A stretch of 18,249 nucleotides of DNA from CAMYMG01 sp038259455 (GCA_038259455.1 JBBSOT010000067.1:1-18249), one strand, 5' to 3'. Numbered from the stretch's first letter, positions 7,081 to 14,976 are shown. Translations and numbers: made by a program. Notes: a model not told the origin generated them from the sequence alone.

Positions 7081-8618
7081 GCAGAAATTCCCGCCGCTGT
7101 CTCGACCAGCTTAATCGCATCCAGACCCTCGTTGTCGAAGATTTCGGCAATACGTCCCTCGCGCATGACGACGACGCGGTCCGACATGCCGAGGATCTCG
7201 GGCAGTTCGGAGGACACCATGATCACCGAGAGGCCCTCGGCGACCAGTTCGGCCATGAATCCGTGCACGGCCGCTTTCGAGCCGATGTCGATGCCCTTGG
7301 TCGGCTCATCGAGAATGATCACCTTGGGCGCCGTCGCCAGCCATTTGGCGATGACGATCTTCTGCTGATTGCCGCCCGACAGCGTGCCGACATCCTGGCT
7401 CAACGAGGCGGCGCGCAGGTCGAGCCGCTCCGTGTAGGCCCGGGCAAGATCAAACTCCTGCTTCATCCGCAATACGCCTGAGGACGAAGTGCGTTTGAGC
7501 GATGGCAGCGACACGTTCTTGAAGATCGGCATGCCGATCACGACACCTTGCTTTCCGCGTTCCTCCGGCACGTAGACGATGCCGGCATCGATCGCGTCGG
7601 CCGCCGATTTCGGCGCGATAGCCTTGCCCTCGAGAGAGATCTCGCCGCTGCTGGTCCGCGTGATGCCGAAGATTGCCTGCATGACTTCGCTGCGACCGGC
7701 GCCGACCAGGCCGTAAAAGCCAAGAATCTCGCCCTTGTGCAGGTCGAAGGAAATGTCGTCGAACTCGGTCGGGTGCGACAGGTTGCGGACGCTAAGTACA
7801 GTTGCGCCTATGTCTGTCTCGCGCCGCGGGAAGATCTGGTCGACGGCGCGCCCGACCATCATCTGCACGATCTCGCCCTGGCCGCTGTCCGCGAGCAGTC
7901 CTTCGCCCACCATCTCGCCGTCCCTGAACACTGTGTAGCGGTCGGCGATGCGAAAGATCTCATCGAACTTGTGGCTGATGAACAGCACCGCCTTGCCGTC
8001 GCTCTTGAGGAACTCGATCAGCAGGAACAGTTCTTCGATCTCCTTGGCCGAAAGTGCGGCCGTCGGTTCGTCCATGATAACGATCTGTGCGTCAATCGAC
8101 ATGGCGCGGGCGACCGCCACGAGATGCTTGTTGGCGATGCCGAGGTCCCTGAGCCGCGCGTCGGCGGCGATATGGCCGGCGCGCATGGTGGCCAGGACTT
8201 CGCTCGCATTGGCTCGCATCGTCTTCCAGTCGATCGTGCCAAGACGCGTGCGCGGCGCGTGGCCTAGAAAGATGTTCTCGGCAACCGAGAGGTCGTCGAA
8301 CAGCACCGTCTCCTGGTGGATCGCCGTGATGCCGTGCTCGAATGCCTTATGTGCGCTGCTTAGTTCGACAGCCGTGCCGTCGATGCTGATTTCGCCGGAA
8401 TCGGGCTGGTAGATGCCGGTCAGGATCTTGACCAGCGTCGACTTACCGGCGCCGTTTTCGCCGATCAGTGCCGCCACCTGACCCGGATAAAGCGACAGGC
8501 CGACATCGTGCAATGCGCGCACGCCCGGAAAGCTCTTGCTGATGCCGGTCAGGGTCAAGCGTGGCGGTGGCGAAGGGCGAACGGTTTCGGTTTCTGGAGA
8601 AAGGGCTGTCGTGTCCAT
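7077..8618 (-). CDS. rhaT: Rhamnose ABC transporter ATP-binding protein (double ATPase)
   Basis: A 513-residue fusion of two nucleotide-binding domains, as in RbsA and MglA. Domain 1 has a perfect Walker A (GENGAGKST, 53-61), Walker B (IVIMDEPTAALS, 179-190) and H-loop (SHK, H216). Its signature segment is unusual (IANKHLVAVARAM in place of an LSxGQQQ-type motif). Domain 2 has the degenerate Walker A typical of this family (GLVGAGRSE, 303-311) but a good signature (LSGGNQQK, 413-420) and Walker B (VIILDEPTKGID). This asymmetry means probably one fully active ATP site. It powers uptake through RhaP and RhaQ at the inner face of the membrane. The ribosome site GGAG precedes the ATG at 8618. A hairpin lies in the 87-base gap after rhaS. 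Confidence 0.93.
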   Translation of the reverse strand: MDTTALSPETETVRPSPPPRLTLTGISKSFPGVRALHDVGLSLYPGQVAALIGENGAGKSTLVKILTGIYQPDSGEISIDGTAVELSSAHKAFEHGITAIHQETVLFDDLSVAENIFLGHAPRTRLGTIDWKTMRANASEVLATMRAGHIAADARLRDLGIANKHLVAVARAMSIDAQIVIMDEPTAALSAKEIEELFLLIEFLKSDGKAVLFISHKFDEIFRIADRYTVFRDGEMVGEGLLADSGQGEIVQMMVGRAVDQIFPRRETDIGATVLSVRNLSHPTEFDDISFDLHKGEILGFYGLVGAGRSEVMQAIFGITRTSSGEISLEGKAIAPKSAADAIDAGIVYVPEERGKQGVVIGMPIFKNVSLPSLKRTSSSGVLRMKQEFDLARAYTERLDLRAASLSQDVGTLSGGNQQKIVIAKWLATAPKVIILDEPTKGIDIGSKAAVHGFMAELVAEGLSVIMVSSELPEILGMSDRVVVMREGRIAEIFDNEGLDAIKLVETAAGISA

Positions 8619-8650
8619 TTTGTCCGCTCCAGGCCCCGCAGGTTCGCGGT

Positions 8651-8692
8651 CGGAAGAGGCGGTGAAGATTGGTGCTTCGCCGCCTCGGTCCG
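8651..8692 (-). promoter_or_regulatory. Intercistronic hairpin between rhaS and rhaT
   Basis: Read on the transcribed strand, CGGA-CC-GAGGCGG-C-GAAG pairs with CTTC-A-CCGCCTC-T-TCCG around a 7-base loop (CACCAAT). That gives stems of 4, 7 and 4 bp separated by an internal loop and a mismatch. It fills about half of the 87-base gap between the binding-protein gene and the ATPase gene and is not followed by a U-run. Such hairpins after periplasmic binding-protein genes (malE-malF is the classic case) protect the upstream mRNA and make the binding protein more abundant than the membrane parts. That role is inferred here. Confidence 0.65.
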
Positions 8693-8705
8693 AACTATAC
8701 GCGGA

Positions 8706-9701
8706 TCAGTAGATCTTGGAGAATTCTTCGATGTTGCTCTTATCGAACGTGAAGGGAGCCGCCATCGCTGCCGAGTTGGTGTCGTCGAGCGTGACTTCTC
8801 CGACGCGGCCAATGGACAGCGTCGCGCCCGGCTTGGCTTCGTCCTTCTTAACCGCCAGGTCGTGGGCGAGATAGACGGCAGAGTAGCCAAGGTCGATCGG
8901 GTTCCACAAGGCGACAGCCTGCGATGCGCCATTGTCGATGAACTGCTTGAACTCCGATGGCAGGGCCAGGCCGGTTACATTGACCTTGCCGATCAGGCCT
9001 TCATCCGTCACCACCTGCGCGGCGGCAACGACGCCGACCGTGGTCGGGGCGATGATCGCCTTGAGGTTGGGGTAAGACTTCAGCAGGCCCTTGGCCTCGT
9101 CGGTGCTCTTTGCCGAATCGTCATCGCCATAGACAGTGGCGACGAGGTTGATGTTGGGGAATTTTCCCGGCAGCGCCGCCTTGGCTGCTTCGATCCAGGC
9201 ATTCTGGTTGGTTGCGGTGGAGGATGCTGAAAGGATCGCCACGTCGCCGCCCTCGGGCAGGTAGTCGGCAGCGAGCTTGATGATGGTTTCGCCGATCAGA
9301 TTGGTGTCCGACGGGTTGAGGTGCATCTGACGGCCTTCCGGCGCCACGCCCGAGTCCCAGGAGATCACGGTGATGCCGCGTTCCATGGCCTTCTTCAGTG
9401 CCGGAACCAGCGCGTCTGCGTCGTTGGCGGAGATGGCGATGGCGTCGACTTTCTGGGCGATCAGCGCGTTGACCACTTCGATCTGCGCTTCTGCCGTGGC
9501 CTTTGTCGGGCCGGTGTAGATGATGTCGACGTCGCCCAGTTCCTTGGCGGCTTCCTCGGCCCCCTTGTTGGCAGCGTCGAAAAAGCCGTTGCCGAGCGAT
9601 TTCACGACCAGTGCGATCTTGACGTTCTCTGCATAGGCCGTGTTGGCGAACATGGCAGCCGAGAGTGCTGCGGCGACCATCAGTTTCTTGACAATACTCA
9701 T
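8706..9701 (-). CDS. rhaS: Rhamnose-binding periplasmic protein
   Basis: A 331-residue solute-binding protein of the RbsB-like (Peripla_BP_4) family. The start is the ATG at 9701, preceded by a strong GGGAGGAAT ribosome site; the longer frame to 9758 only adds the intergenic leader. A Sec signal peptide covers residues 1-24 (KK, then AAALSAAMFANTAYA, with cleavage expected after AYA). The mature protein begins with the typical first strand VKIALVVKSLGNGFFDAANKGAEEAA and contains the hinge-region block DAIAISANDADALVPALKKAMERGITVISWDSG. It captures rhamnose in the periplasm for RhaTPQ. It is the second gene of the leftward operon, 53 bases after rhaR, and is followed by a strong hairpin. Specificity is assigned from the operon, not from binding-site residues. 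Confidence 0.92.
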   Translation of the reverse strand: MSIVKKLMVAAALSAAMFANTAYAENVKIALVVKSLGNGFFDAANKGAEEAAKELGDVDIIYTGPTKATAEAQIEVVNALIAQKVDAIAISANDADALVPALKKAMERGITVISWDSGVAPEGRQMHLNPSDTNLIGETIIKLAADYLPEGGDVAILSASSTATNQNAWIEAAKAALPGKFPNINLVATVYGDDDSAKSTDEAKGLLKSYPNLKAIIAPTTVGVVAAAQVVTDEGLIGKVNVTGLALPSEFKQFIDNGASQAVALWNPIDLGYSAVYLAHDLAVKKDEAKPGATLSIGRVGEVTLDDTNSAAMAAPFTFDKSNIEEFSKIY

Positions 9702-9754
9702 CCGTAATTCCTCCCTTGTGTTGCATTCTATCACCACCGCGGCCTGGTATTTCC

Positions 9755-10564
9755 TCACGCCTGCAGCGAAGATTCCTCCTTATTTGCCGGCAAACCACGC
9801 GCCACGATGAGCGACACGCCGGCAGTCTCAAGCATCTTTGCTTCCCGGTCCTCGATACCGTCATCGGTAATGACGGTGGCGATCCGCGACAGGCCGCACA
9901 GGATCAGGCTGGAGCGCAGCCTGAACTTCGACGAGTCGACCAGAACCACCAGTTCGTCGGCCTGGTCGATCAGCTTCTGCTCGGCCTGGATGAGCAGCGG
10001 ATCGCCCTCCATCAGGCCGAGTGGTCCGAGGCCCTGCGCGCCCATGAACATGCGCCGCGCATAGAAATTGCGCGTCACGTCATTGTCGAAGGGCGACAAA
10101 ATGATGTTCTGCTCGCGGTAGACCGTCCCGCCGGACACCATGACGGCATTCTTGGAATGCTTGAGCAGGTGCTCGGCGATTGGAAAGGAATTGGTGAAGA
10201 TCGGCATCCTGCGCAGCGCCAGGAAATGCACCATCTGGAAGGTCGTGGTGCCGCCATTGATGATGATCGGCTCGCCGTCCTTGCACAGTTCCACCGCCTC
10301 GCGCGCAATGGCGCGCTTCTGCGCGGCGTGCAAAGTTTCGTTGACGGAAAAGGGCCGGCCGGCAAGGCCGATGAACTGGGGTGGCGAGATCGCCTCCGCG
10401 CCGCCGCGTACCCTCCGCAGGCGCTTCTGGACGTGCAGCGCGGCGATATCGCGTCGGATCGTCGCCTCGGACGATTCCGTAAGATCGACCATCTCCTGAA
10501 CCGTCACAACAGGCTTTTCCTGCACGGCGGACAGTATCAGACGATGGCGTTCTTTCTCGTGCAT
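9755..10564 (-). CDS. rhaR: DeoR-family transcriptional regulator of rhamnose genes
   Basis: A 269-residue DeoR-type regulator. The N-terminal winged helix-turn-helix (residues 5-55) includes the family recognition helix SSEATIRRDIAAL and the wing RVRGGAEA. The C-terminal DeoRC sensor domain (about 75-250) has the sugar-phosphate-binding block INGGTTTFQMVHFLA and the SNxF-type segment TNSFPIAEHLL. A strong ribosome site, CAGGGGAGG, precedes the ATG at 10564. As the first gene of the leftward operon and the neighbour of the divergent rhaDI, it most likely represses both promoters through the repeat array at 10601-10680 and is relieved by a rhamnose intermediate, as reported for the R. leguminosarum homologue. 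The ligand is not deducible here. It is unrelated to the AraC-type RhaR of E. coli despite the shared name. Confidence 0.92.
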   Translation of the reverse strand: MHEKERHRLILSAVQEKPVVTVQEMVDLTESSEATIRRDIAALHVQKRLRRVRGGAEAISPPQFIGLAGRPFSVNETLHAAQKRAIAREAVELCKDGEPIIINGGTTTFQMVHFLALRRMPIFTNSFPIAEHLLKHSKNAVMVSGGTVYREQNIILSPFDNDVTRNFYARRMFMGAQGLGPLGLMEGDPLLIQAEQKLIDQADELVVLVDSSKFRLRSSLILCGLSRIATVITDDGIEDREAKMLETAGVSLIVARGLPANKEESSLQA

Positions 10565-10583
10565 GGTTCCTCCCCTGCCTGGC

Positions 10584-10613
10584 CATCTAGACGTGCAAAA
10601 AGATCAGTGTCAA
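10584..10613 (-). promoter_or_regulatory. Candidate promoter for rhaRSTPQUK
   Basis: On the minus strand a perfect TTGACA -35 box (10613 to 10608) is followed 18 bases later by TAGATG (10589 to 10584) as a weak -10. Transcription would start around 10578, only about 14 bases before the rhaR ATG, which leaves room for the GGGGAGG ribosome site. The -35 box lies inside the repeat array. Confidence 0.5.
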
Positions 10614-10680
10614 TCATTTCCAGTCAGATATTTTCATTGTGCAGTGCAGTATGATCGAAATTGATCGTTTGTGATTGACA
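10601..10680. promoter_or_regulatory. Candidate RhaR operator: two inverted 10-bp-phased half-site arrays
   Basis: A perfect 9-bp inverted repeat, TGTCAATCA (10608-10616) and TGATTGACA (10672-10680), frames the region. Around each arm similar hexamers recur every 10 bp. On the plus strand there are AGATCA at 10601, CAATCA at 10611 and CAGTCA at 10621. On the minus strand there are CAATCA (10677-10672), CGATCA (10667-10662) and CGATCA (10657-10652). Repeats spaced one helical turn apart are typical DeoR-family operators. The sites cover the -35 boxes of both divergent promoters, so binding should repress both directions, perhaps with looping between arms. Confidence 0.65.
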
Positions 10681-10703
10681 AACTTCCGGCCGCCATGTGA
10701 ATT
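10675..10703 (+). promoter_or_regulatory. Candidate promoter for rhaDI
   Basis: A perfect TTGACA (10675-10680) is followed 17 bases later by TGAATT (10698-10703), a poor -10 box. The start would be near 10711, giving a leader of about 44 bases before the rhaD ATG. The -35 box is part of the right operator arm, mirroring the leftward promoter. Confidence 0.5.
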
Positions 10704-10754
10704 TGCCGCCAATGGCCGGCGCCACGACGCCTGCCAAACGGGAGGTTTCAAGAC

Positions 10755-12857
10755 ATGCTCGACAAGCGCGCCGGCGCACGACTCGCCAATCTGTGGGACG
10801 ACGCAAAAGCGTCCGCGATGAGCGAGCCCGAACGCCTCGTCTATCGCTCGAATACGCTGGGCTCCGACAAGCGTGTCACCAATTACGGCGGCGGTAACAC
10901 CTCGTCGAAGGTCTGGCAGAACGATCCGCTGACCGGCGAGAGTGTCGAGGTCCTGTGGGTCAAGGGCTCGGGCGGCGACAGCGCCTCGCTCAAGCTGGAT
11001 GGCCTTGCGACGCTCTACATGGACAAGCTGCGGGCTACTAAAAGGCTTTACCGCGGCGTCGAACACGAAGATGAAATGGTCGGCTATCTGCCGCATTGCA
11101 CCTTCGCTCTCAATCCACGCGCCGCCTCCATCGACACGCCACTGCATGCTTATGTGCCGAAAGCGCATGTCGACCACATGCATCCCGACGCGATCATTGC
11201 AGTGGCTGCCGCAAAGGATGGCCGCGCCATCACCAAACAGATATTTGGCGACGCCATCGGCTGGCTGCCGTGGAAGCGGCCTGGATTCGAGCTCGGCCTA
11301 TGGCTTGAGAAATTCTGTCTTGAGAACCCCGACGCAAAAGGCGTTATCCTCGAAAGCCACGGGCTGTTCACCTGGGGCGACACGCAGAAGGAATGCTACG
11401 ACAACACGATCGCGACGATCAACCAGGCGATGGATTGGTTCGAGAAGAGCAGTGCCGGCAAAGCCATCTTTGGTGGCGCCGTCGTCGAGTCGCTCGCTGC
11501 ACCGGCGCGCCGCGCCATTGCCGCGCGGCTGATGCCGAAAATCCGTGGGCTGATCTCGGAAGGCGGCGGCAAGCTCGGCCATTTTGATGATTCGCCTGCC
11601 GTGCTGGAATTCGTGAATTCGGCTGATCTCCGGCCGCTGGCAGCGCTCGGCACGTCATGCCCGGACCACTTCCTGCGCACCAAGATCCGGCCGCTGGTAA
11701 TAGAGTTCGACCCGGCGAAACCCGACATTGAGGCTGTGATCGAAAGGTTGCCGGCCGACATCAACGCCTATCGGGATGGCTACAAGGCCTATTATGACCG
11801 TTGCAAAGGTGAGGCGTCGCCTAAGATGCGCAACCCGAATGCCGTAGTCTACCTGATGCCGGGCATAGGCATGTTCACCTTCGCTGGCGACAAGGCAACG
11901 GCGCGCATCTCCGGCGAATTCTACATCAACGCCATCAACGTGATGCGCGGCGCCTCGAGCGTGTCGGAATATGTCGGCCTGCCGGAGCGGGAAGCATTCG
12001 GGATCGAATACTGGCTGCTTGAAGACCTGAAACTCCAGCGCATGCCCAAGCCGAAATCGCTCGCCGGCAAGATCGCGCTGGTTACCGGCGGCGCCGGTGG
12101 CATCGGCCGCGCAACGGCGACACGCCTGCTGAGCGAAGGCGCTTGCGTGGTGCTGGCCGACATCGATGGCTCAGCGCTGGACGAGGCGACAGCCGAACTT
12201 TCGGCCGCCCATGGTGGCGATTTCGTCCGGCAGGCTCTGATCGACGTCACCAGCGAGGAACAGGTGGCCGCCGGTTATGCGGAAATGGCGGTCGAGTTCG
12301 GCGGCATCGACATTCTGGTCTCGAATGCCGGGCTCGCCTCGTCCGCGCCGATCGAGGACACCACGCTGGCTCTGTGGAACAGGAACATGGACATCCTGGC
12401 GACCGGTTATTTCCTGGTCAGCCGTGAAGCCTTCCGCTTATTCCGCGCGCAGGACATCGGCGGCAACGTCGTCTTCGTCGCCTCCAAGAACGGCCTTGCC
12501 GCTTCTCCCAACGCAGCCGCCTACTGCACGGCCAAGGCTGCCGAGATTCACCTCGCCCGCTGCCTGGCTCTGGAAGGCGCGGAGGCGCAGATCCGTGTCA
12601 ACGTCGTCAATCCGGACGCAGTGTTGCGCGGCTCTAAGATCTGGACAGGCGAGTGGAAGGAACAGCGCGCGGCTGCCTACAAGATGTCGACGGACGAGTT
12701 GGAGGAGCATTACCGCTCGCGTTCGATGCTCAAGCGCTCGGTTTTTCCCGAGGACATCGCCGAGGCGGTCCATTTCTTCGCCTCCGAAATGTCGGCAAAA
12801 TCAACTGGCAATATTCTGAACGTCGACGCGGGAAACGCGCAGAGCTTTACACGCTAG
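10755..12857 (+). CDS. rhaD: Bifunctional rhamnulose-1-phosphate aldolase / lactaldehyde dehydrogenase
   Basis: A 700-residue cytoplasmic fusion enzyme. The N-terminal half (about 1-420) is a class II aldolase/adducin domain with the metal-binding cluster HVDHMHPDAI (H141, H143) and ESHGLF (H202); it splits rhamnulose-1-phosphate into DHAP and L-lactaldehyde. The C-terminal part (about 435-700) is a short-chain dehydrogenase with the nucleotide motif TGGAGGIG (444-451), the NAG motif (N524) and the catalytic Y590-x3-K594 with S577. It probably oxidises the lactaldehyde, channelling it within one polypeptide. GGAGG at 10741-10745 is the ribosome site. It is the first gene of the rightward rhaDI unit, 43 bases before rhaI. 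The fusion is the known rhizobial form; E. coli uses separate proteins. The direction of the dehydrogenase step (to lactate) is family knowledge, not seen in sequence. Confidence 0.93.
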   Translation: MLDKRAGARLANLWDDAKASAMSEPERLVYRSNTLGSDKRVTNYGGGNTSSKVWQNDPLTGESVEVLWVKGSGGDSASLKLDGLATLYMDKLRATKRLYRGVEHEDEMVGYLPHCTFALNPRAASIDTPLHAYVPKAHVDHMHPDAIIAVAAAKDGRAITKQIFGDAIGWLPWKRPGFELGLWLEKFCLENPDAKGVILESHGLFTWGDTQKECYDNTIATINQAMDWFEKSSAGKAIFGGAVVESLAAPARRAIAARLMPKIRGLISEGGGKLGHFDDSPAVLEFVNSADLRPLAALGTSCPDHFLRTKIRPLVIEFDPAKPDIEAVIERLPADINAYRDGYKAYYDRCKGEASPKMRNPNAVVYLMPGIGMFTFAGDKATARISGEFYINAINVMRGASSVSEYVGLPEREAFGIEYWLLEDLKLQRMPKPKSLAGKIALVTGGAGGIGRATATRLLSEGACVVLADIDGSALDEATAELSAAHGGDFVRQALIDVTSEEQVAAGYAEMAVEFGGIDILVSNAGLASSAPIEDTTLALWNRNMDILATGYFLVSREAFRLFRAQDIGGNVVFVASKNGLAASPNAAAYCTAKAAEIHLARCLALEGAEAQIRVNVVNPDAVLRGSKIWTGEWKEQRAAAYKMSTDELEEHYRSRSMLKRSVFPEDIAEAVHFFASEMSAKSTGNILNVDAGNAQSFTR

Positions 12858-12900
12858 CTGCCGCCCGGCATCGTCCGGGTGGACACGGGAGGAGTTTGCA

Positions 12901-14193
12901 GTGACCGAAGAGATCGTCTCGGCCGACGTGGTGGCGCGTGACAATGCGGCACGCGCCGCAAACCTGAAGCACGACTACGAGGCGCTCGGCGATCAGCTCG
13001 ACCGTCGCGGTATCGCCATTGATGCCATCCGCGACAAGGTGGCTGCGTTCCATGTCGCCATCCCGTCTTGGGGCGTTGGTACCGGCGGGACTCGATTTGC
13101 CCGCTTTCCTGGCGCCGGCGAACCACGTGATATTTTCGACAAGATCGAGGACTGCGCCGTCATCCAGCAGCTGACACAGGCGACGCCGAAGGTCTCACTG
13201 CACATTCCCTGGGACAAGGCCGATGCCAACCGGTTGAAGCAAGCGGCTTCGCGCTTCGGGCTCGGCTTCGACGCAATGAACTCCAACACATTCGCTGACG
13301 CCAAGGATCAAGATCTGTCCTACAAGTTCGGCTCCCTGTCGCACGCGGATGCTGGCACCCGCAACCAAGCTATCGAGCATAATCTGGAATGCATCGAGAT
13401 TGGCCGGACAATCGGCTCGAAGGCATTAACGGTCTGGATCGGCGATGGTTCGAATTTCCCAGGTCAGGTAAACTTCTCCAAGGCCTTCGAGCGCTACCTC
13501 GACTCCATGCGTGTCATTTATGCCGAACTGCCGGAGGGCTGGAAGCTGTTCTCCGAGCACAAGATGTACGAACCGGCCTTCTATTCGACCGTGGTTCAGG
13601 ACTGGGGAACCAACTACATCATCGCACGCGAACTCGGCCCGAAGGCTTATTGCCTCGTCGACCTTGGCCACCATGCGCCAAACGTCAACATCGAGATGAT
13701 CGTGTCGCGGCTGATCCAGTTCGGAAAGCTCGGTGGCTTCCACTTCAACGACTCGAAATATGGCGATGACGATCTCGATGCTGGGTCGATCGATCCCTAC
13801 CGGCTGTTTCTGGTGTTCAACGAATTGGTCGATGCCGAACTGAACCACGCCGAGGGGTTTGAGCCAACTCATATGCTGGACCAGAGCCACAACGTCACCG
13901 ACCCGATTGAAAGCCTGATGCTATCGGCCGTCGAAGTGCAGCGCGCCTATGCTTCCGCGCTGCTTGTCGACCGCAAGGCGCTGGAGGGTTTCCAGGAGGC
14001 CAACGATGCGCTGATGGCAACCCAGACCCTTAAGGTGGCCTTCCGCACCGACGTCGATCCGATCCTCGCCATGGCCCGACTGCAATCCGGCGGCGCCATC
14101 GATCCGTTAGCAGCCTACCGAGCCAGTGGCTATCGGGCACAAGTTGCCGCGGAACGTCCCGCAGTTGCTGCCGGCAGCAGCGGTATCGTTTAG
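12901..14193 (+). CDS. rhaI: L-rhamnose isomerase (Pseudomonas stutzeri type)
   Basis: A 430-residue TIM-barrel isomerase converting L-rhamnose to L-rhamnulose. It starts with GTG at 12901 behind a strong GGGAGGAG ribosome site. The expected catalytic and metal residues are present and, as I recall, fall at the same numbers as in the P. stutzeri enzyme: H101 (SLHIPWDK), E219 (SEHK), D254 and H257 (VDLGHH), H281 (FHFNDSKYGDDD), D289 and D327 (MLDQSH). That enzyme also has 430 residues and needs Mn2+ or similar metals. Relatives accept several rare sugars such as D-allose and L-mannose, so a broad substrate range is possible. It is the second gene of the rhaDI unit. It is unrelated in close sequence to E. 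coli RhaA but does the same step. Confidence 0.94.
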   Translation: MTEEIVSADVVARDNAARAANLKHDYEALGDQLDRRGIAIDAIRDKVAAFHVAIPSWGVGTGGTRFARFPGAGEPRDIFDKIEDCAVIQQLTQATPKVSLHIPWDKADANRLKQAASRFGLGFDAMNSNTFADAKDQDLSYKFGSLSHADAGTRNQAIEHNLECIEIGRTIGSKALTVWIGDGSNFPGQVNFSKAFERYLDSMRVIYAELPEGWKLFSEHKMYEPAFYSTVVQDWGTNYIIARELGPKAYCLVDLGHHAPNVNIEMIVSRLIQFGKLGGFHFNDSKYGDDDLDAGSIDPYRLFLVFNELVDAELNHAEGFEPTHMLDQSHNVTDPIESLMLSAVEVQRAYASALLVDRKALEGFQEANDALMATQTLKVAFRTDVDPILAMARLQSGGAIDPLAAYRASGYRAQVAAERPAVAAGSSGIV

Positions 14194-14376
14194 GGCGATC
14201 CCCATTCCTCCAGCGGGATAGCCGGCGATGTCAGCTTTCAGTAATCTGCGGAGCCAATCGCTACGGCCGGGATGAGGCGCAAAGCTGAACGACCGGAACT
14301 GGGCCAGACCATCCTGTTTGGGGATTGAGGATCGATGAGCTGCCGATGCACATCACTGATCCCGGCGTCCGCTTCC
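14194..14376. other. Spacer after rhaI
   Basis: No gene is visible. The only symmetric element is TCAGCTTT (14230-14237) with AAAGCTGA (14281-14288) 43 bases apart, too distant for an intrinsic terminator. No clear terminator for rhaDI was found. Confidence 0.35.
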
Positions 14377-14575
14377 GACCCGAGGCTGTGTGAAAACTCG
14401 ATCTGCCAACATGTCCCTAGAAAGCCATTCCACTTGGTTCCCCCGTAGGCCGAAATCCAGGACGTTTCTCAGGAATTCCTAGGCAAGAACGAACTAGACG
14501 CCGAGGCGTTTGCCCAAGACGGAATCATTTTCTACTTGCTAATTTTCGTGCCGAGTTTTCCCACAGCCTCGACCC
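14377..14575. mobile_element. MITE-like element with 19-bp inverted repeats and 5-bp target duplication
   Basis: GAGGCTGTGTGAAAACTCG at 14382-14400 is matched on the other strand by GAGGCTGTGGGAAAACTCG at 14570-14552, 18 of 19 identical. The inverted repeats are flanked directly by GACCC on both sides (14377-14381 and 14571-14575), a clean 5-bp target duplication. The 189-bp element encloses only 151 bp, with no transposase-like ORF. It is therefore a non-autonomous element or an internally deleted insertion sequence that would depend on a transposase elsewhere. I cannot assign the parent family. Confidence 0.8.
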
Positions 14576-14639
14576 CATGTCAGTCGTTTGGGACTAGCAT
14601 GCAACTCCTGAAAACTGCCATTCAACCGTTCGAACTGAG

Positions 14640-14758
14640 ACGCCCAACTCGTCATTCAAGCGAGGATGGGAGCCATGGTCGGGTGGGCTTAGGTCATGCA
14701 GCCTAGGCGGGAGCCGGGAAACCTTGAGGCCGCTCTTGCCAAGTCGCTTGTGTCCCAT
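14640..14758 (-). pseudogene. Aldo/keto reductase, decayed N-terminal fragment
   Basis: On the minus strand an ATG at 14758 with an AGGAGAG ribosome site begins MGHKRLGKSGLKVSRL, the standard N-terminus of aldo/keto reductases. The next conserved block (LGCMT) appears one frame over, and SHPxLNDE, resembling the SHPW-LDEE segment of relatives, reappears in the first frame, so small indels have scrambled the reading. Nothing recognisable follows after about residue 40 of roughly 330. This is the surviving start of a once functional NAD(P)H-dependent oxidoreductase; the rest was deleted. The MITE-like element lies just beyond the broken end. Confidence 0.6.
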
Positions 14759-14891
14759 GGTTCTCTCCTGGCTTGGGGTTGAGGCTATCAGTAGCGTGCA
14801 AAATGGCAAAGCGCACATGATTGCGGGCAGGCGCCTGTAGTCATAAGCGCTTGGTTCGCCGGTGGCTTATCTGTTGGCCGAAAATGTTCTA

Positions 14892-14937
14892 GGCTCTGTC
14901 CGAATGGCAGCTCTATCCGCGTCAGTGTTGCAGAGCC
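14892..14937 (+). promoter_or_regulatory. Possible ECF-type promoter upstream of the DGPF-sigma pair
   Basis: TGTCCGAA (14897-14904) followed by CGTC at 14920-14923, about 17 bases apart, resembles the TGTCGA / CGTC pattern I recall for ECF42-group promoters, but with one extra C. A 7-bp inverted repeat, GGCTCTG (14892-14898) and CAGAGCC (14931-14937), encloses it. If real, the sigma factor would activate its own operon. This is a tentative motif match only. Confidence 0.3.
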
Positions 14938-14976
14938 GGATGATCCGCCTCAGCAAACGAGGGCAGGGACGACGAA

